From contig JASANH010000494.1 of assembly GCA_030248295.1 (NCBI GenBank), positions 88,881-152,880 of the forward strand: a DNA stretch of 64,000 nucleotides, read 5' to 3'. The position numbers and the translations under genes were made by a program. Source of the DNA: Mesodorylaimus sp. YZB2_4 (Eukaryota > Nematoda > Enoplea > Dorylaimida > Dorylaimidae). The stretch's first letter is position 1, and each line of letters starts with the position of its first letter. Below the pieces are notes generated by a model. The model was given only the letters and a program-made list of their open reading frames with translations, searched no databases and was not told the origin of the DNA. Positions 41,936 through 54,086 of the stretch are shown here, one piece after another.

Positions 41936-44220
41936 ATCTCAAATGGGATGATCAATTCGTAATGTAAAGTACTAATGGCAAGGTATGGTCTGTATACCAT
42001 AAGCACAGAAAATCGGACATCGCATCTCATCTCGTGCACAAACAATTCCATTTCCGCGCTCATTTCCCACGCCGACGACCGCCCGACAAACACTAGTTCA
42101 ACCCACGCAGTATTTTACCACCAGATTAACTTGCTTGACTTTCCACCCTATAGCAGCTACCGCTCCGCTCCTCAAACTCAAGGTATTGGACATTCCCATA
42201 CGAGGACCCACCGACCTCTTGACCTTCCTTCACTATTTCATTTACTTTATGTGTCTATTGGATGCTGATGGCAGTGGGAAGGTGGTAGTTGCACTGTGCG
42301 GTTGCACTGTGCACTGTGCGGTTGGGAGTTGCACTCTGCTCTGTTAAGAAAAAGTAAAAGCGATAGTGCCGAAGTGGCGGTGTGCTAGTTAACGAACCTG
42401 AGCCGACGGTAGGATTTCAGCTATCAGAGTGTTATACAGAAAAGGGTTTTAACCCTTTTTTGTACAACACAGTTAGTCATCATTCGTCGTGCACTCGCTT
42501 TTGTGCATCTGTTGCATCTTGTTGTTGTCAAGATTTACCGCCTATGCGGTAACGCTGTACACTTAAGTTATGTCGAATGGCATCAACGAGATACATATAC
42601 TGAGCCCTGTTGAAGTTGAACAAGTAAACAGACGTCTAGCAGACTCGCAGCACATACGACTCCGAAATTCCATCTCTCTCAGAAGCGGGTGCAGGTTGAC
42701 AAAAAACCATAGCATTGGTCCTGATTCTCATGCATTTTCAAGTAAATCAAACTTTTTGTGGTATGCTCGCTCAAAACTTTGTAAGGGAGGCCGTAATTTT
42801 GCATTTTCGATGGCTTCCACACACAGCAAATGCTACGCGGCGGCGAGTTTTCCTTTTTGGCAATGGTCAGCGCGGAGAGGTGAAAAACAAACAAAGATTT
42901 GCGCTCTCGGCAGCGAAAGTTGACCCTGATTGCGACCAATGAATTTGCGCTCTTGACTCAGGACGCTACCTGTAACCAGTCGTTACAAACACTCTTTCCC
43001 CAAACAAGAGGAAGCGGTTATTGCAAAGGAGCTGCGCTGCCAACACCTCCGCCGAGTCAACTTCACGAATTGGGGAGTTCCTAATTCAATCTGCATTAGA
43101 ATTTCCGCATAAAAAGCTGTGATCGGCAGATTGAGCGTTGCAACTGAAAAATTACACTGAAGCTAGAAGGGAAGGCCGCCGACTCGTTCCACTGCATTGA
43201 AACCAATTTTCGCTCAAAGAGCTCAGGCGGGGGGAGGGGGGCACTGATGAGCCTTTTCATCCAAGACAACCGCAGGCTAGCTATAGTAGCCTCACCTTCT
43301 GGCGCCCCGATGCCACCTAAATGTCATGGCTGCGATAAGACTGCGATGCTGATTTTTTGGTGGTTTGCCAGTCCAGAGAAAGCGTCGAATGAGGCGGGAC
43401 AACTTGGTGAGGGCAAGCGATGGAGCAGAAACGTTCAATATTTACAACACCAGCAACTATCCCAGCAGCTGGTACTAAACATAGTTAATCGCAGCAGCCC
43501 TTAACCTGCTGCAGTCCTTAACCTGCTGCTTATTTGGCCGAGTTTCCTCTGGAAGTTGCGGTCAAGGTGCGGTTGCAGGGAAGATTTTTCATTTCTTCCA
43601 CCTTTTTTATGCTATCGAGGACTAAAACCTTACCTCAACGGAAGCCCAATACCAAGCATTCTGTTTTGTCATCATCGAGCTTTAAGCCTGAGGCATAGCA
43701 AAAACTCTCTGAGAACTTTCAATGCAGCCTCAGCCGGGTCCTCATCCATCACCTTTATTTTGTGCGCACAAGCAAAGTTTTCTATTTCAGCTTAGGCCAG
43801 CTCCGCTGCGCAATGGGTATCACTCGTTCGAGGTGTTTTCGCCTCCGCTGCGCATTGGTGGCTTCAGCTCGGCTTTTCGAAAGCAGCTTACTAAGTTAGT
43901 CTCGCTTCTTTACCCGTGCTTTTGGGGGGATTTCAAATCATAAACATCATGGCTGAAGCAGTATTTGCTCATCTTATAGTAATTAGACTTGTGGTAATTT
44001 TAACAGCATTTGATGCAGTCGTGATCAACGGAGTCAACATGGACGATATGGGGCAACATGAGCTCGACGAATTCATTGAGTTAAAAGCGGTTAATCGCGA
44101 TGGCGGGAAAAAAGCCCCACAATTGCAGCCATATATGCTTATCATATTAAAAGCCTGTGACCATGCACTCAAAGGACACGCGATTATTTTCTCTGCTGAT
44201 TTTTACCGCCACAAATTTGA
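41936..44220. other. Stretch without a recognised gene
   Basis: Includes the hairpin at 42429-42470. A plus frame at 43949-44220 is reasonably protein-like (HLIVIRLVVILTAFDAVVIN, MDDMGQHELDEFIELKAV) but has no known motif and runs into the foldback repeat. Confidence 0.35.
42429..42470. repeat. Hairpin: gtgttatacagaaaaggg / ccctttt...gtacaacac
   Basis: Arms of about 18 bases with few mismatches and a very short loop (ttttaa). It could be a transposon tip or the start of a structured RNA. Confidence 0.5.
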
Positions 44221-44318
44221 TTATTTTCAAAAAGTCTGTTATGACAGACTCAGAACTTTTAGACCAGCCAATGCACAGAGTGGATAACCAGGGCTCAGGA
44301 TGGTTGGTCTACTCGGCC
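44221..44318 (+). repeat. Single-ended copy of the foldback MITE arm
   Basis: Matches 11252-11349 (ttcaaaaagtctgttatgac, gaccagccaatgcac, aaccagggct, tactcggcc) with about a dozen changes. No inverted partner was found nearby. Confidence 0.75.
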
Positions 44319-46957
44319 ACTGCAAATCGCAACAACGGCTGATTAGGAAACGTGCTCGAGCTGCTTTTTCTGCATGAATATAAGCACCACGACTAATCGT
44401 GAGGGTCATTGAGAGATCTAGTTCGTGGTCTACATAGTGGGTTCGAAGTGTCTGCCTCTCGGGTTGAATGCGCACTACTAGCGAGTGTTCAACCCCCGGC
44501 TGCGCAAATCATTCCTGATGTACTGAAACATGACCATGAACATACAGTTGGAAAGGGGAAAGACTGTTGCGAGTGTTACTCAAGGCGGGATCTGCCGATA
44601 AGCTGTACCACGTTACTCACAGCGCTAAAGCTTGAGCATATTCAGGTTGCCATCGCGTGAAACAGTTGGTATCCTTTGGGGAGCCTATCCAAACAGCAGC
44701 AGCACACAGACTATGTGGCTTTGGTGCTGAAATCGACAAGCATCTGTGTGATAGTGATTACACACTGTGTGCCCCTAAGCAGAATTTGAGGACCTGTCAT
44801 CGTGTCGCACTGTCGCATCGATGTGGGAATATTGAAAAAAGAAAATGACATTCAGATTCAGCACCCACGCTTTTGAGAGGTGGCCAAAATTCTGGACCTC
44901 TATCCGAATAAATAAAGAAGTATAAATTTTCATTTTTCTTCAAAACGAAGAAATCTCAGGAGAATTTTTCATACATTTTGTGTTCGGCAATTTTTAACAA
45001 AAATGGGCATAGGAATTGTGGAGGCCCTTGTCAGAACTTGGCCTTGGTCTGCAGTCAACTAAAGTCCACACGCCTGTTTTTCTGAGGTGTGCAGTTTTGC
45101 ATTGTCGTTTCAGGAAGCGTGTGTGGCTACGATAATCGGAAACAAATATTTATCGAGGTGCACATCAATCGCGTGCACAAGGGCTGAGCGAGTGTTTGCA
45201 TTGTTGCAAAGTTCTCCGATTTTGTTCTGGGGATCTTGCAACTGTAGGTGCAACTGCAAGATCCCCAGCACAAAATATGATCTGACATATCGATCGATCT
45301 GGTCTGATAGATATGCACAAGTGCCACTTACTCATTCGATCTAATTCATCCGTCTAAATGATCGGGCACTTGATCGGACTTGGCACTCCACTCCTGGCAC
45401 TTGACTGGTGTCTGGCGACTTGACACTTTTGGGCTGATCGATGCTGATGTGTTTAATCCTCCGATATGATCTTTTTGAATCTCAGCTTGTCTTTCTGATC
45501 AGCTGATTGAGTGTGGTGGCTGACACAGGCTGTCCTTAAGTGTGGTCTGCCGTCTATGCCTTTAAGAGACTGATGGTCATCTCGTGCTGACGCAAATTCA
45601 TAATTCGTCACATTAAGGAAGTGCATCGAGTTCGCCGAGGTGTCCACGATTTGTTGACAACTGATAGCAATTATTGGACGGATATTTGAGAACTTGCGGC
45701 CGGTGTTTCCCCGAATTTTTTGCCACTACAACTACTGATTTTGATTCGGGGAAAAATGAGAAAGAGAAATACGAGCAGTAGATTGGTGCTGATCAGGAAA
45801 AATCAATAGATGGTGATCAAGCGGTGGCATTATCAGTGAACAGCTTGTGCTTCGTCGAAATTATAATACAGTATTAGTATTAGTATCAACCAGTATTGTA
45901 CTGATTAGTCTTTTAATTATGCAAAAATGTTGGAGACAGTAGGATTCGAACCCTCCCAGCTTGTGCTTTCACGTTAAAAAGTAGGTCATTCAGGGTGGGG
46001 GTCGAGCCAACTTACGACGTTGCCCCGCGCGATGACGGGCCCTCTTTTCAGTCGAAGATTGTACTAGACGAAATTGCGCTTGGGGTTTTTGGGCTGCCAT
46101 TTTAGAACCGCGCAACAGATTTCGATGATTTTTGTTACTGTTATGTCCCATGTACCTATCAACCTATGATCCTTCGAAACATTTTTGCATAACTCATGGT
46201 CGACGTCGGCATAGTGGACAAACTGGATTCGTGCAAAGTTGCTAGGGCTATACATACATACAGTAAGTAGTCTCCTCCTCTAAAGAGGGAAATCGGACAC
46301 TAGAACGTGGGGGGGGGGGGGGGTGTGGGGGCCACCGAAACATGAGAGGGCTCTTTATTTACCTCTCCTCAAACTGGAACATGGCAACAATACAGGACTA
46401 GACGTACAGTATCTTTCCCCAGAATAGGGAAATTGGCAAGAGTACTTCAAGCAACTTCTTTTCGAACTAAAACATTGGAAAGCTACTGAACCATGTCACC
46501 TCATTCACCTCCATTATACCAGGGCACCTCATCCATTCACCTCCACCTCATTCCCCGGGGCACCAAGCGGAAACATGAGGCGTTGTCGAGGGCACTTGAT
46601 TTACCATTACTTAAACTTAAACATCAGGCAAATTTATTATGGCTAGACATAGCTAAGAACAGTGCACAAAAGTGAGATTTCCAAAACAATTACATACTGT
46701 ACGTTAAGAGGTAGCTGGTTGATGGGAAGCAAAATCCTTGATAGGCTGACAAAAGTAGAGCCAGCTTTCAAAATTACTGGACACCTGAAGTTTATCAACC
46801 TAAAAGGATTTTAATTACTGTAAAAGAGTTCTCAAAAAGATATGGAAGCAATGCCATAAAAAAGAATTTGCACTACAACAAACACACTTGAAAGTTATAG
46901 AAAGCAAACAGAAAAAACAGCTCAGGTTTGAAGAAAATAATACACATCGTAAGCTTT
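44319..46957. other. Long stretch without a recognised gene
   Basis: Contains the hairpin at 45219-45276 and, around 46305-46330, a run of G with tgtggggg that could form a quadruplex. A minus-strand ggttcgaatcc (about 45943-45953) resembles a tRNA B box but has no tRNA around it. Frames at 44409-44848 have no known motif. Confidence 0.35.
45219..45276. repeat. 22-bp-arm hairpin
   Basis: attttgttctggggatcttg (45219 on) pairs with the inverse complement at 45255-45276, one mismatch in 22, across a 14-base loop. The size is that of a small-RNA precursor stem or a MITE core. Confidence 0.6.
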
Positions 46958-47160
46958 TTATTGATGTCCTTGTTGACGAAGATTCTTCGCTTTTTTTTTG
47001 TAGAAGTCTTGCTGCATTTTGCACAAATTTGGCCAGGTCGCACGGGCCATTTCACACGCTTCAGCCAGATTCGTGGCAACGCCAGTGTTTAAATACGCGA
47101 CCATGGCATAGTAGGAAAAACCAGTGTAGCGAGGGATCAAAGCGAAATCCAACGACTAAC
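46958..47160 (-). CDS. HMG-box-like C-terminal exon
   Basis: The minus frame from about 47160 to a TAA at 46958-46960 reads LIPRYTGFSYYAMVAYLNTG, VATNLAEACEMARATWPNL, then CKMQQDFYKKKAKNLRQQGH. The ending W..L......Y..KA..LR fits the last helix of HMG boxes, which bend DNA. A related exon is at 57112-57235. The acceptor may be ggttag at about 47161. Other exons are not found. Confidence 0.4.
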
Positions 47161-47169
47161 CAACGACCA

Positions 47170-47611
47170 AACAGCGAAGTATTTTCATTTGCATCTAATC
47201 GTGGCTCGCTTTTGAAAACCATTATTGCTCGAGAAGATTGTGTCTCGTACGAAAAGACGGCCGAATTGCAGTGAGTTCCTTTATCTGGTCAACCTAATCC
47301 GAGTGGTAACATAATTTTTCTTTCTTTTTCAGGGCTACTGAAACTTGCTTCCACGTCGCTATGAACCATTTCATGTAAGTTGCCGCGTAAAATGATATTG
47401 CCCGTAGTTTTGAGTTACAGAACTATGTCCGTTTTTCAGAGCCATTGCTGTCTGCGGAGCACTCATTACGTTGCTCTGCGCAGTCGTCCCGCCCGTCATT
47501 GCCTCTTACATTTTTTGGAGAAGATGGCGCCAGGCGCTGTGTGGAGACCGGGTAGACGACGGCAATATCGCAATGCAAGATATGGCCGGGGTGTTAATTA
47601 ACGATTGGTGA
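47170..47611 (+). CDS. Single-pass membrane protein, 3' exons
   Basis: Three exons join in phase. The first ends at 47270 (IIAREDCVSYEKTAELQ, donor GTGAGT). Next come 47333-47374 (ATETCFHVAMNHF) and 47440-47611 (AIAVCGALITLLCAVVPPVI, ASYIFWRRWRQALCGD, end INDW, TGA). Introns are 62 and 65 bases. The hydrophobic segment followed by WRRWRQ predicts a membrane span with the C-terminus in the cytoplasm. The 5' start is not fixed. TGA overlaps a possible donor (G|GTGAGT), so the gene could continue. It converges on another membrane-protein gene at 47825. Family unknown. Confidence 0.5.
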
Positions 47612-47824
47612 GTAGAACAACAAATGTGACACGCGAAACGTATAAGCAATAAGGAACGCATATGAGTTCAAACGGCTGTCTTGATTGTGGTAGGGGTTTC
47701 ATCGATTGTGGTGCTATTGGCCAATGGATGTGGGACTGAAGCAGGGACGAGAGTACTAAAATTAAACAAAATATATATATATTCAAATATATCAGTTACA
47801 AAACTTACTCTATGCTAAACTCTA

Positions 47825-48474
47825 TTAAATTTCTTGAAGTAGATAGATTGGCGATTGACTGGTGATTCTGTCCAAAACATATAATGCAATAAAATTTAAC
47901 TCAACCTGTTTGAATGTAATTTTATACTTTTTTTTAAAATATATAATGATTGCAGATATGATGATGATGATCAAAACAATAAGTATGCCGACAGTTGCGC
48001 CAGACCTAAAACTCTCAGTGATAGGCATAACTTCTTAATTTTAAGTGTTTAAACTTACGCAATGTATTTTTGAGCAGTCGTTTCGTCAGCGAATGTTGAT
48101 AAAGTATTGTCGAACTGGGGTGGTATTGTCGTTGAGCATGATTGACTGGTTGATGGTGAACTATGTGGTATGCTCAACGATTAAACATACCGTATTGTAA
48201 AAGAGTACAATAGTCTGATAAAAGGTACTTACGTTGTCAGAGGGCAGATACAATTGCAGTCTTCGATTGGTCCTGTGCATTCTATCTTGGAAATGGAACA
48301 GGTGCATGAATCGAAGCATTTTGAAGTTATGAGTTTCCTGATTTGAGGTAGCTTGGTTTGGGGGTGATCATTCTGAGTTGTTCGTTCGATTCCATTCTGG
48401 CCGTTGATGATTGTGACGCCATTAGATCCGCTATTATCCTCAGAAGCATTAACATTCCGGATAAATGAGCTTTT
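47825..48474 (-). CDS. Cys-rich single-pass membrane protein, 3' exons
   Basis: Minus exons 48474-48233, 48160-48059 and 48005-47825 (TAA at 47825-47827). Introns of 72 and 53 bases have GT-AG ends and phases that match exactly, with no stops, so the model is strong. The first exon ends with a Cys cluster, KCFDSCTCSISKIECTG then DCNCICPL. The second is Ser/Thr-rich (TSPSTSQSCSTTIPPQ). The third has SGATVGILIVLIIIIISAII then IYFKKKYK, a membrane span with a basic stop-transfer end, and a roughly 35-residue cytoplasmic tail. The N-terminus and signal peptide lie upstream and were not found. No family recognised. Confidence 0.6.
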
Positions 48475-49107
48475 CTATTGAGACGGGAGTTTATATCCTG
48501 ATGGGGTACGTTGTGATTCGATGGACCCGATCATCGATTGGTTTTTCGTCGAATGATGTCAGCTATTGTAGTGCGGATTGGTTGGTTTTTGTGTAAAGAA
48601 CAAGTCTGTCGCTAGAGGGCTCACGGTTGCGAAAATTTGTGTTAGTAATTAGGGTGTACGTCCTATCGATCGTATTGCTGAGCAACCCAGTTATTTGGAC
48701 GTTTTAAAATTCCCGCTCGAATGTCGAAGGTACGCGGTTGCGCGGCGCCTGTCGTTATAGCGACGAATGCCGTTTCAGCGACAAGAATCGTTTCAGCGAC
48801 AAAAGTCGTTTCAGCGACAAAAGTCGTTTCAGCGACGGGCGATTTGGCCGATTTTTCCGATCGATCGATTCTGCGAACGGGATCGATGTGGCAATGGCTG
48901 GGGAAGACGTGTTGAGTCGCTAGATGGCGTCGTCGTCCGTTCGAGGGATGGATGGGTGAAAATGGTGCTCGGTGATTGGTTGATCGGGTCTGATCGATAG
49001 GAGATTGATCAGGGATCAAGGCGGAGCCTAAACCGGCTATACCCCCCCCTCCCCTCACTACTACATGGACCCGACAACGCGCATCATTCATCTACACTCA
49101 CCACCTG
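48475..49107. other. Stretch without a recognised gene; short tandem repeats
   Basis: At 48768-48842 the phrase gtttcagcgacaaaagtc recurs four times (about 18 bases each). Upstream exons of the minus membrane-protein gene may lie here but are not resolved. Confidence 0.5.
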
Positions 49108-49111
49108 CTGC

Positions 49112-49551
49112 ATGCGGTTTGGGTCGAGAAATTCCTATTATGCTACATCCAAGAAATCACTTTTTTACAATTTCACTTATGGAGAAGTTCACAATGATAC
49201 TAAACGGGTTCTTGCCAGGCCTTTACACTCAATTGATGTGAGCGCGTTCTCAGCGGCGGCTTTGCAAGATTTTAAAGAGATCATTCTGTGCGCATGGAGA
49301 TGTATTCGTTGAAAGAGATCCGTGGACAAATCAGTCTGAATGATGTCTTGGCAGCAGCAGAAAGCAGCGCGGCAATTTTGAATCAACTACAACGGAAGCA
49401 ACCTATGGATGCGAGAGGTCAAACAATTGTACGCACTTTGAATTCAAGCATCTTTTTCGATCCGTTTGGATGGATTTCAAAGCGAGGCGACAAAATTATG
49501 TGGGCCTGGATTTACTTCACTTCAACGGTTGTCACAGTCAAATTAATTTAG
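49112..49551 (+). pseudogene. Fragment ending in a possible membrane span, unknown
   Basis: FNFTYGEVHNDTKRVLARPL and SAFSAAALQDFKEII in one frame, then after a one-base shift near 49300 SLKEIRGQISLNDVLAAAES, SIFFDPFGWISKRGD and a hydrophobic WAWIYFTSTVVTV before TAA. It could be the end of an envelope-like or other membrane protein; I cannot assign it. Confidence 0.3.
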
Positions 49552-50079
49552 TCCAAGATCTTTCCATCACTTTTTAAAAGTTCATCACGCAGAATCTCCT
49601 CAGAAATATCGACTGCTGCTAACGAAGCGATTCTGAACGTGTAAGTGGTCACGAATGAAACATGAGCAACCATTTCTGCAGCGAGTGGTCAATATTTTGA
49701 CGATCGCCATATACAGCATGCTACTGGAATTGGTCTGAATTAAGAGGGCATTGTGTGCTGTCGTTTATCTAGTACAAGCTGCAACTATACTCTGATCCAC
49801 CTACATCTACTTTCTTCCTCCGTATAATGTTCCTTAGTATTCAATTATGATCTTATGATACTATGATAAATAGTGAAATTATGCAGGAATAATGCGCATA
49901 TTCGGTGGCCGCTTTGCTAGGGCCAGCCAGCCACTTTGCTGCAGCTGAGGAGAGCAGTTAAGGAAGTCCACAGCTGGCCTTCCCAGCTCTAAATGACTCA
50001 CCCAAACCAAAAGAGAATCGAAACTGCTTCTGAAACACCAGCTGAAAAGGAACCATCCGTTCTCTCCCATTATCATCAA
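49552..50079. other. Noncoding stretch
   Basis: Nothing recognised. Confidence 0.4.
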
Positions 50080-50660
50080 GGCACGCTGGTGTCTCCCGAC
50101 TTGGAGGCAGGTTCAAAAGTGCTCACTCCCCCCAGCATTTTGCTTTGGACAGAGACCAGCTCGGACCCGCTACAAGCCTCCTGTATATTCTCTCCCCACT
50201 TAAAGGCAGGTCTCCCCACTTGGAGGCAGGTTTGAAGGTGCTTACTACCTTCAGCTCTTCCCTGGGACAGAGACACTCGGACCCCCTACAAGCCAACCAG
50301 CTCGGCCCCTCACAATCCTCAAGTATATTCTCTCCCCACTTGAAGGCAGGTCCAGAGGTGCTCACTAACTCCAGCTCATCTCTTAGACGGAAACTAGCTC
50401 GGACCCCTACAAGCCGACTAGCTCAGCCCCTAATAAGCTTCCCACTTATCCCTCTCCACACTTAGAGACAGGTTCAGAGGTGCTCACTGCCTTCAACCCT
50501 TCCCTCAGACAGAGACTACAGTTGCTCTGACCTCCTAAGAGCCGACCACCTCAGCCTCTCACGAGCCTCTCCCTACTTGGAGGCAGGGCTAGAGGTGCTC
50601 ACTACCTCCAGCCCTTGCCTTGGACAGAGACCAGCTTGGCCCCCGCAAGCCTCCCGCCCA
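50080..50660. repeat. ~120-bp degenerate tandem repeats
   Basis: The phrase ccccacttggaggcaggt and variants occur at about 50096, 50195, 50215, 50335, 50457 and 50572. Each is followed by ggtgctcact and, about 45 bases on, by gacagagac. About five units, some shortened. Open frames across them on both strands are repeat translation. Confidence 0.75.
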
Positions 50661-53475
50661 ACCTCCTGACCGCTGTACCAGCCGGCCGGACAGCGCCACC
50701 ACTGCAGAAAGCTTTCTTTTGCACGAATCAACTATCACAATCCTAATCATGTCAACTCTAATTTTATGGGCGCCCGCGGTCATGCAGAGCAGTTCGGCAT
50801 ATGTCTTTCCGTAATGCTTAGGAGCAAGTGGCTGCACTCGTCCTGGGCTCGATCCTAAGTGATCGAGGTCAGCTCGCGAATTATAAACCCTCGCTGAGCT
50901 TGCATGCTAGGCCGTCACCCGGTACCAACAACTGCAGATGGTCAGAATGAAGAGACGGGAGCCAGACGAGGAGGCAGTTTCAACAATCGAACAGCAACAG
51001 GGTTCAAACCCTACTCGCAATCGTCCGAGGAAGTCGGTGTCCGGTCCAGGATGGCCTCGTGTGGAGTTACTCCTACTGGAGACTCACAGAGGGACGCTGC
51101 TTTGTGCGCTCGTCCCCGCACAGCCCCTTATAAGGTGTGGATGGCTAGTGGCGAAACGGGCTTCAGCCCACAAATTTGAAACAGAAAACTTCAATTTAAA
51201 AGGATGACGGAATACAGTACGCCTCCAACTCGCGATTAACAGGATTCCAACCAGCAATCACCTGCATTTCTGTTCTTTTGTTCTTGAGCTTTCCACGTAT
51301 AGTCGGAAAAAGATCACTAAGTTTATAATGGAGAATTTAACTGATTTTAAAAAGATTTAGTTACAGTTAAATTCAGGTTTGGCGAGGGGATTTCGTTTCA
51401 GTCACTGTGACTGTATCAATGCTAGTCTGTGGCTCTCCGAGAAGCCATACTTAAAAACTTCAAAGTAACCGGAATACAAGTGACAGTTTTCCCAAAAATT
51501 CCATCTAACAACTTTCTTCTATCCCCCATAAACTTTGCGTGCTTTCCGCGTTCATATCAGCTGGCACTACCTCGCGATGTGTGTATAGCAATCGTCACTC
51601 TTTTGTGGACCCTTAGTTCCATGAACTAGAAAAAGATCCCGAAATTTCCGATCCAGAAAAATCGAGATCGAGAATCAGAGAATCGAGAGACCAAAAAAAT
51701 CGAGATCGAGATTCGAAAGTGCCATCCAAAGCCGACCCTCATGGATGGCCCCTTCGCGAAACTTGAAGAACGTATGGGCATGTAGAAAGCATATACGGGT
51801 GCAGGACTTGCGGACACAGGTCACTGGAACAAAAGCGCGTGCGGAACTGGCAGTGTCCCCAATGGCTGACCTCGCTTGCGAAACAATAAACCATAACCAT
51901 GGTCCCATTGCGTCCGTGGACCAGCCCGTCTACGTGCTGCGTTTCGAAGCGTGATCTTTGATTCTGTTTTAATACACGACCCTGTTTCTCGCACCGATTG
52001 CCTTCTATTGTACAGTCTTAGGAGACCTTGGCTAAAGAAAAAGTATATTTCCATTACAAGGAGGAAGTTTTTTCCGGTAGCTGGTTTTTTTTGTTTGCTG
52101 ACTTCTTAGTTTCATACGTCACCAAAAAAACGCGTTTTTTGACCCTCCCTATACACGCAGTGATCCCCCGCCTAGAAGTGATGGGTACTGGTCTTCAGTC
52201 ATCGGACTGCTGAATCGTCCGAGTTCGCATCAAAATTGTTTTTGCGCCATTTCTGCTTGAAAATAATAATGTCTATTTTGCTACATACATATACTGTAAT
52301 TGCTACTGTACATAGAGTTTTTTCCGAATTCCGTCTAAGCTGCAGGCTAGTTCTCCTGGGCAATTGGAGTGGTAATGGATAGTAACAGCTGAAACAGGGC
52401 AGGCTTGTAGGACACTGGACTGGGAGGCCAGAGATATACTCGCTCGCTCCTAAGAGTACTTGCCCAGTAGACCCTCCCCCGCCCACGCCTGCAGATCTTG
52501 CTTTCAAGGCACCTGATTTAGCGACAAATACTGGCACCAAGCACTAAAATTGTTTTATACACCTTAGATACATAAAGACAAGCCAAAAGATGAAAAGTGC
52601 TTTGAAAAACTGGAATATGATTGATCTGAGTCACCTGGCTACTAGGAGTCTTTGGATCCATTGTTCATGATTTAAATATTAGTAATTTTACGAGATATTT
52701 TCCGGCAATTTTGTAAAGTAAAGTACCCGTCCACTTGGCGCCAGCCTGCCCCCTCCCATATTTACTTGCACGCTTTTTCTGCTTAACTCCACCCCCCCCC
52801 CCACCCCTAGGGGAGGGGGGGCGTTCTTTATTGATGAGCCCATAGTTTCTAACTGTACTGTAGCTTGATGCCAAGAGTGGGATTTGCGCGAATTAGGGCG
52901 ATTTTCATCCCATAGGCGATTCAGCTGTCGAGCCGATGTACATACTTTGTTGAGTGACTCAGGGTGGCTGACTGGGTGGAGTGAATTCAGAATAGATACT
53001 GTACAGCATCTTTGTTCTTTGTTGGCTGCTTCTATCCATGTCTTTTTTCAGGCAAAATCATCGCCCATATTACATAACGGGATAAGAAATTTCACTTTTT
53101 TTATAAATAAAGAGGTAAGAACAGTAACTGTACTTCGTGTGTCGATTTTCATTTTCGCAATCTTCAAATTGTTGAATCTTCCTTTAACAAAGATAAGGGG
53201 GCTCGATTTTAGTTGGGTCTGAGTCAAGAACGCGCATGCATTGTCCCGACTATAAGGTCACCTCCCTAAGGTAATCGCGGTCAAGAGCGCGCACGGGTTA
53301 TCAGGAAAGAATTTTTCTCCTTTTTGCCATTGCGTAATTTTGCTGCGTATTTCTGGGTAAGTTGGATCAATAGCAATCAATTTTTACAATCTCTTTCGAA
53401 TTACTTCCGAAATGATGGGCCAAGGACAATTAATCATGCGGGAAGCATCACTGAACAGTCAGCCGCAATTCAGTT
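50661..53475. other. Long stretch without a recognised gene
   Basis: Contains a repeat at about 51880-51960 (cataacc..ggtcccattgcgtc) related to 54525-54625. Near 51640-51720 atcgagatcgaga recurs. A C/G-rich palindrome, acccctaggggaggggg, lies at about 52803. Short frames only. Confidence 0.4.
51880..51960 (+). repeat. Dispersed repeat, partner at 54525-54625
   Basis: aaaccataaccatggtccca, gcgtccgtggaccagcc and cgtttcgaagcgtgatcttt correspond to cgaccataaccccagtcaca, gcgtctgtggaccaacc and cgtttcgcagtgtgagcttt at 54525-54625, same strand. Confidence 0.6.
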
Positions 53476-53481
53476 CAGGAG

Positions 53482-54086
53482 ATGCATATGACACTTCGTA
53501 ATTTTTGGCATGCCATGCAGCAGGAACATATCCAGGTTCAGCAACGCATCACAGAGCTGCATAAAAATTTGAAGCACCCAAGAGCTCGGGATCTTTTGTA
53601 TGAGGGGCGGCATCTGCAAATCAATGCTGAAAAAATTTATTTTCACAAACGGGACAAGCCCCTCTGTCGTGCGACAGGCGCGTGTGAAGCAGACAGAAGC
53701 GGTTCACGATAAAAAAATCGGCTACAGCATATGTACAGCATGTGGGCATGTGGCATAGGCCAAGTTCAGGGGTTTCACACATACTGTGCTGCATCGTTTG
53801 CAGAATCAAAATGATTCTTCTCTTAATTTTAGCGAAAAATTTTTTGGCGATTGGAGAAATCGATATTATCATGAGACTCCAACTTGAAGAGTTTGCAGAG
53901 GGGGCCATGTTATGGAATCAATGGCCCGGAAGCCATAGTTTTACGAGATTCAGGAAGCGCGATCACGCGTGGGTGGAGCCCGAGGAGGAGAGTGACGCGT
54001 CGTGAGGAAACGTGGAAAGAGAGGAGGAAGACGAGACGTGGACACAGTTCAGCGATGAGGAAGCCGAATGGGTTATTTCGGAATGA
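53482..54086 (+). pseudogene. Possible transposase C-terminus with acidic tail
   Basis: MTLRNFWHAMQQEHIQVQQR and ITELHKNLKHPRARDLLYEG, which recall the region after the catalytic core of MULE transposases; I am not sure. After a possible intron acceptor (cttaattttag, about 53832) LQLEEFAEGAMLWNQWPG follows, then after a shift EEEDETWTQFSDEEAEWV and a TGA at 54084. An acidic ending also occurs at 25.4 kb. Frames are broken. Confidence 0.3.

Noticed and set aside
45930-46010. tRNA gene on minus suggested by ggttcgaatcc
   Set aside because: No matching acceptor stem, D arm or anticodon arm could be placed upstream.
46305-46330. Long G run as a functional quadruplex element
   Set aside because: Could simply be a homopolymer or sequencing expansion; no gene or origin context.
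48663-49091. 142-codon minus-strand frame
   Set aside because: Carries the translation of an 18-bp tandem repeat and low-complexity sequence; no support as a gene.
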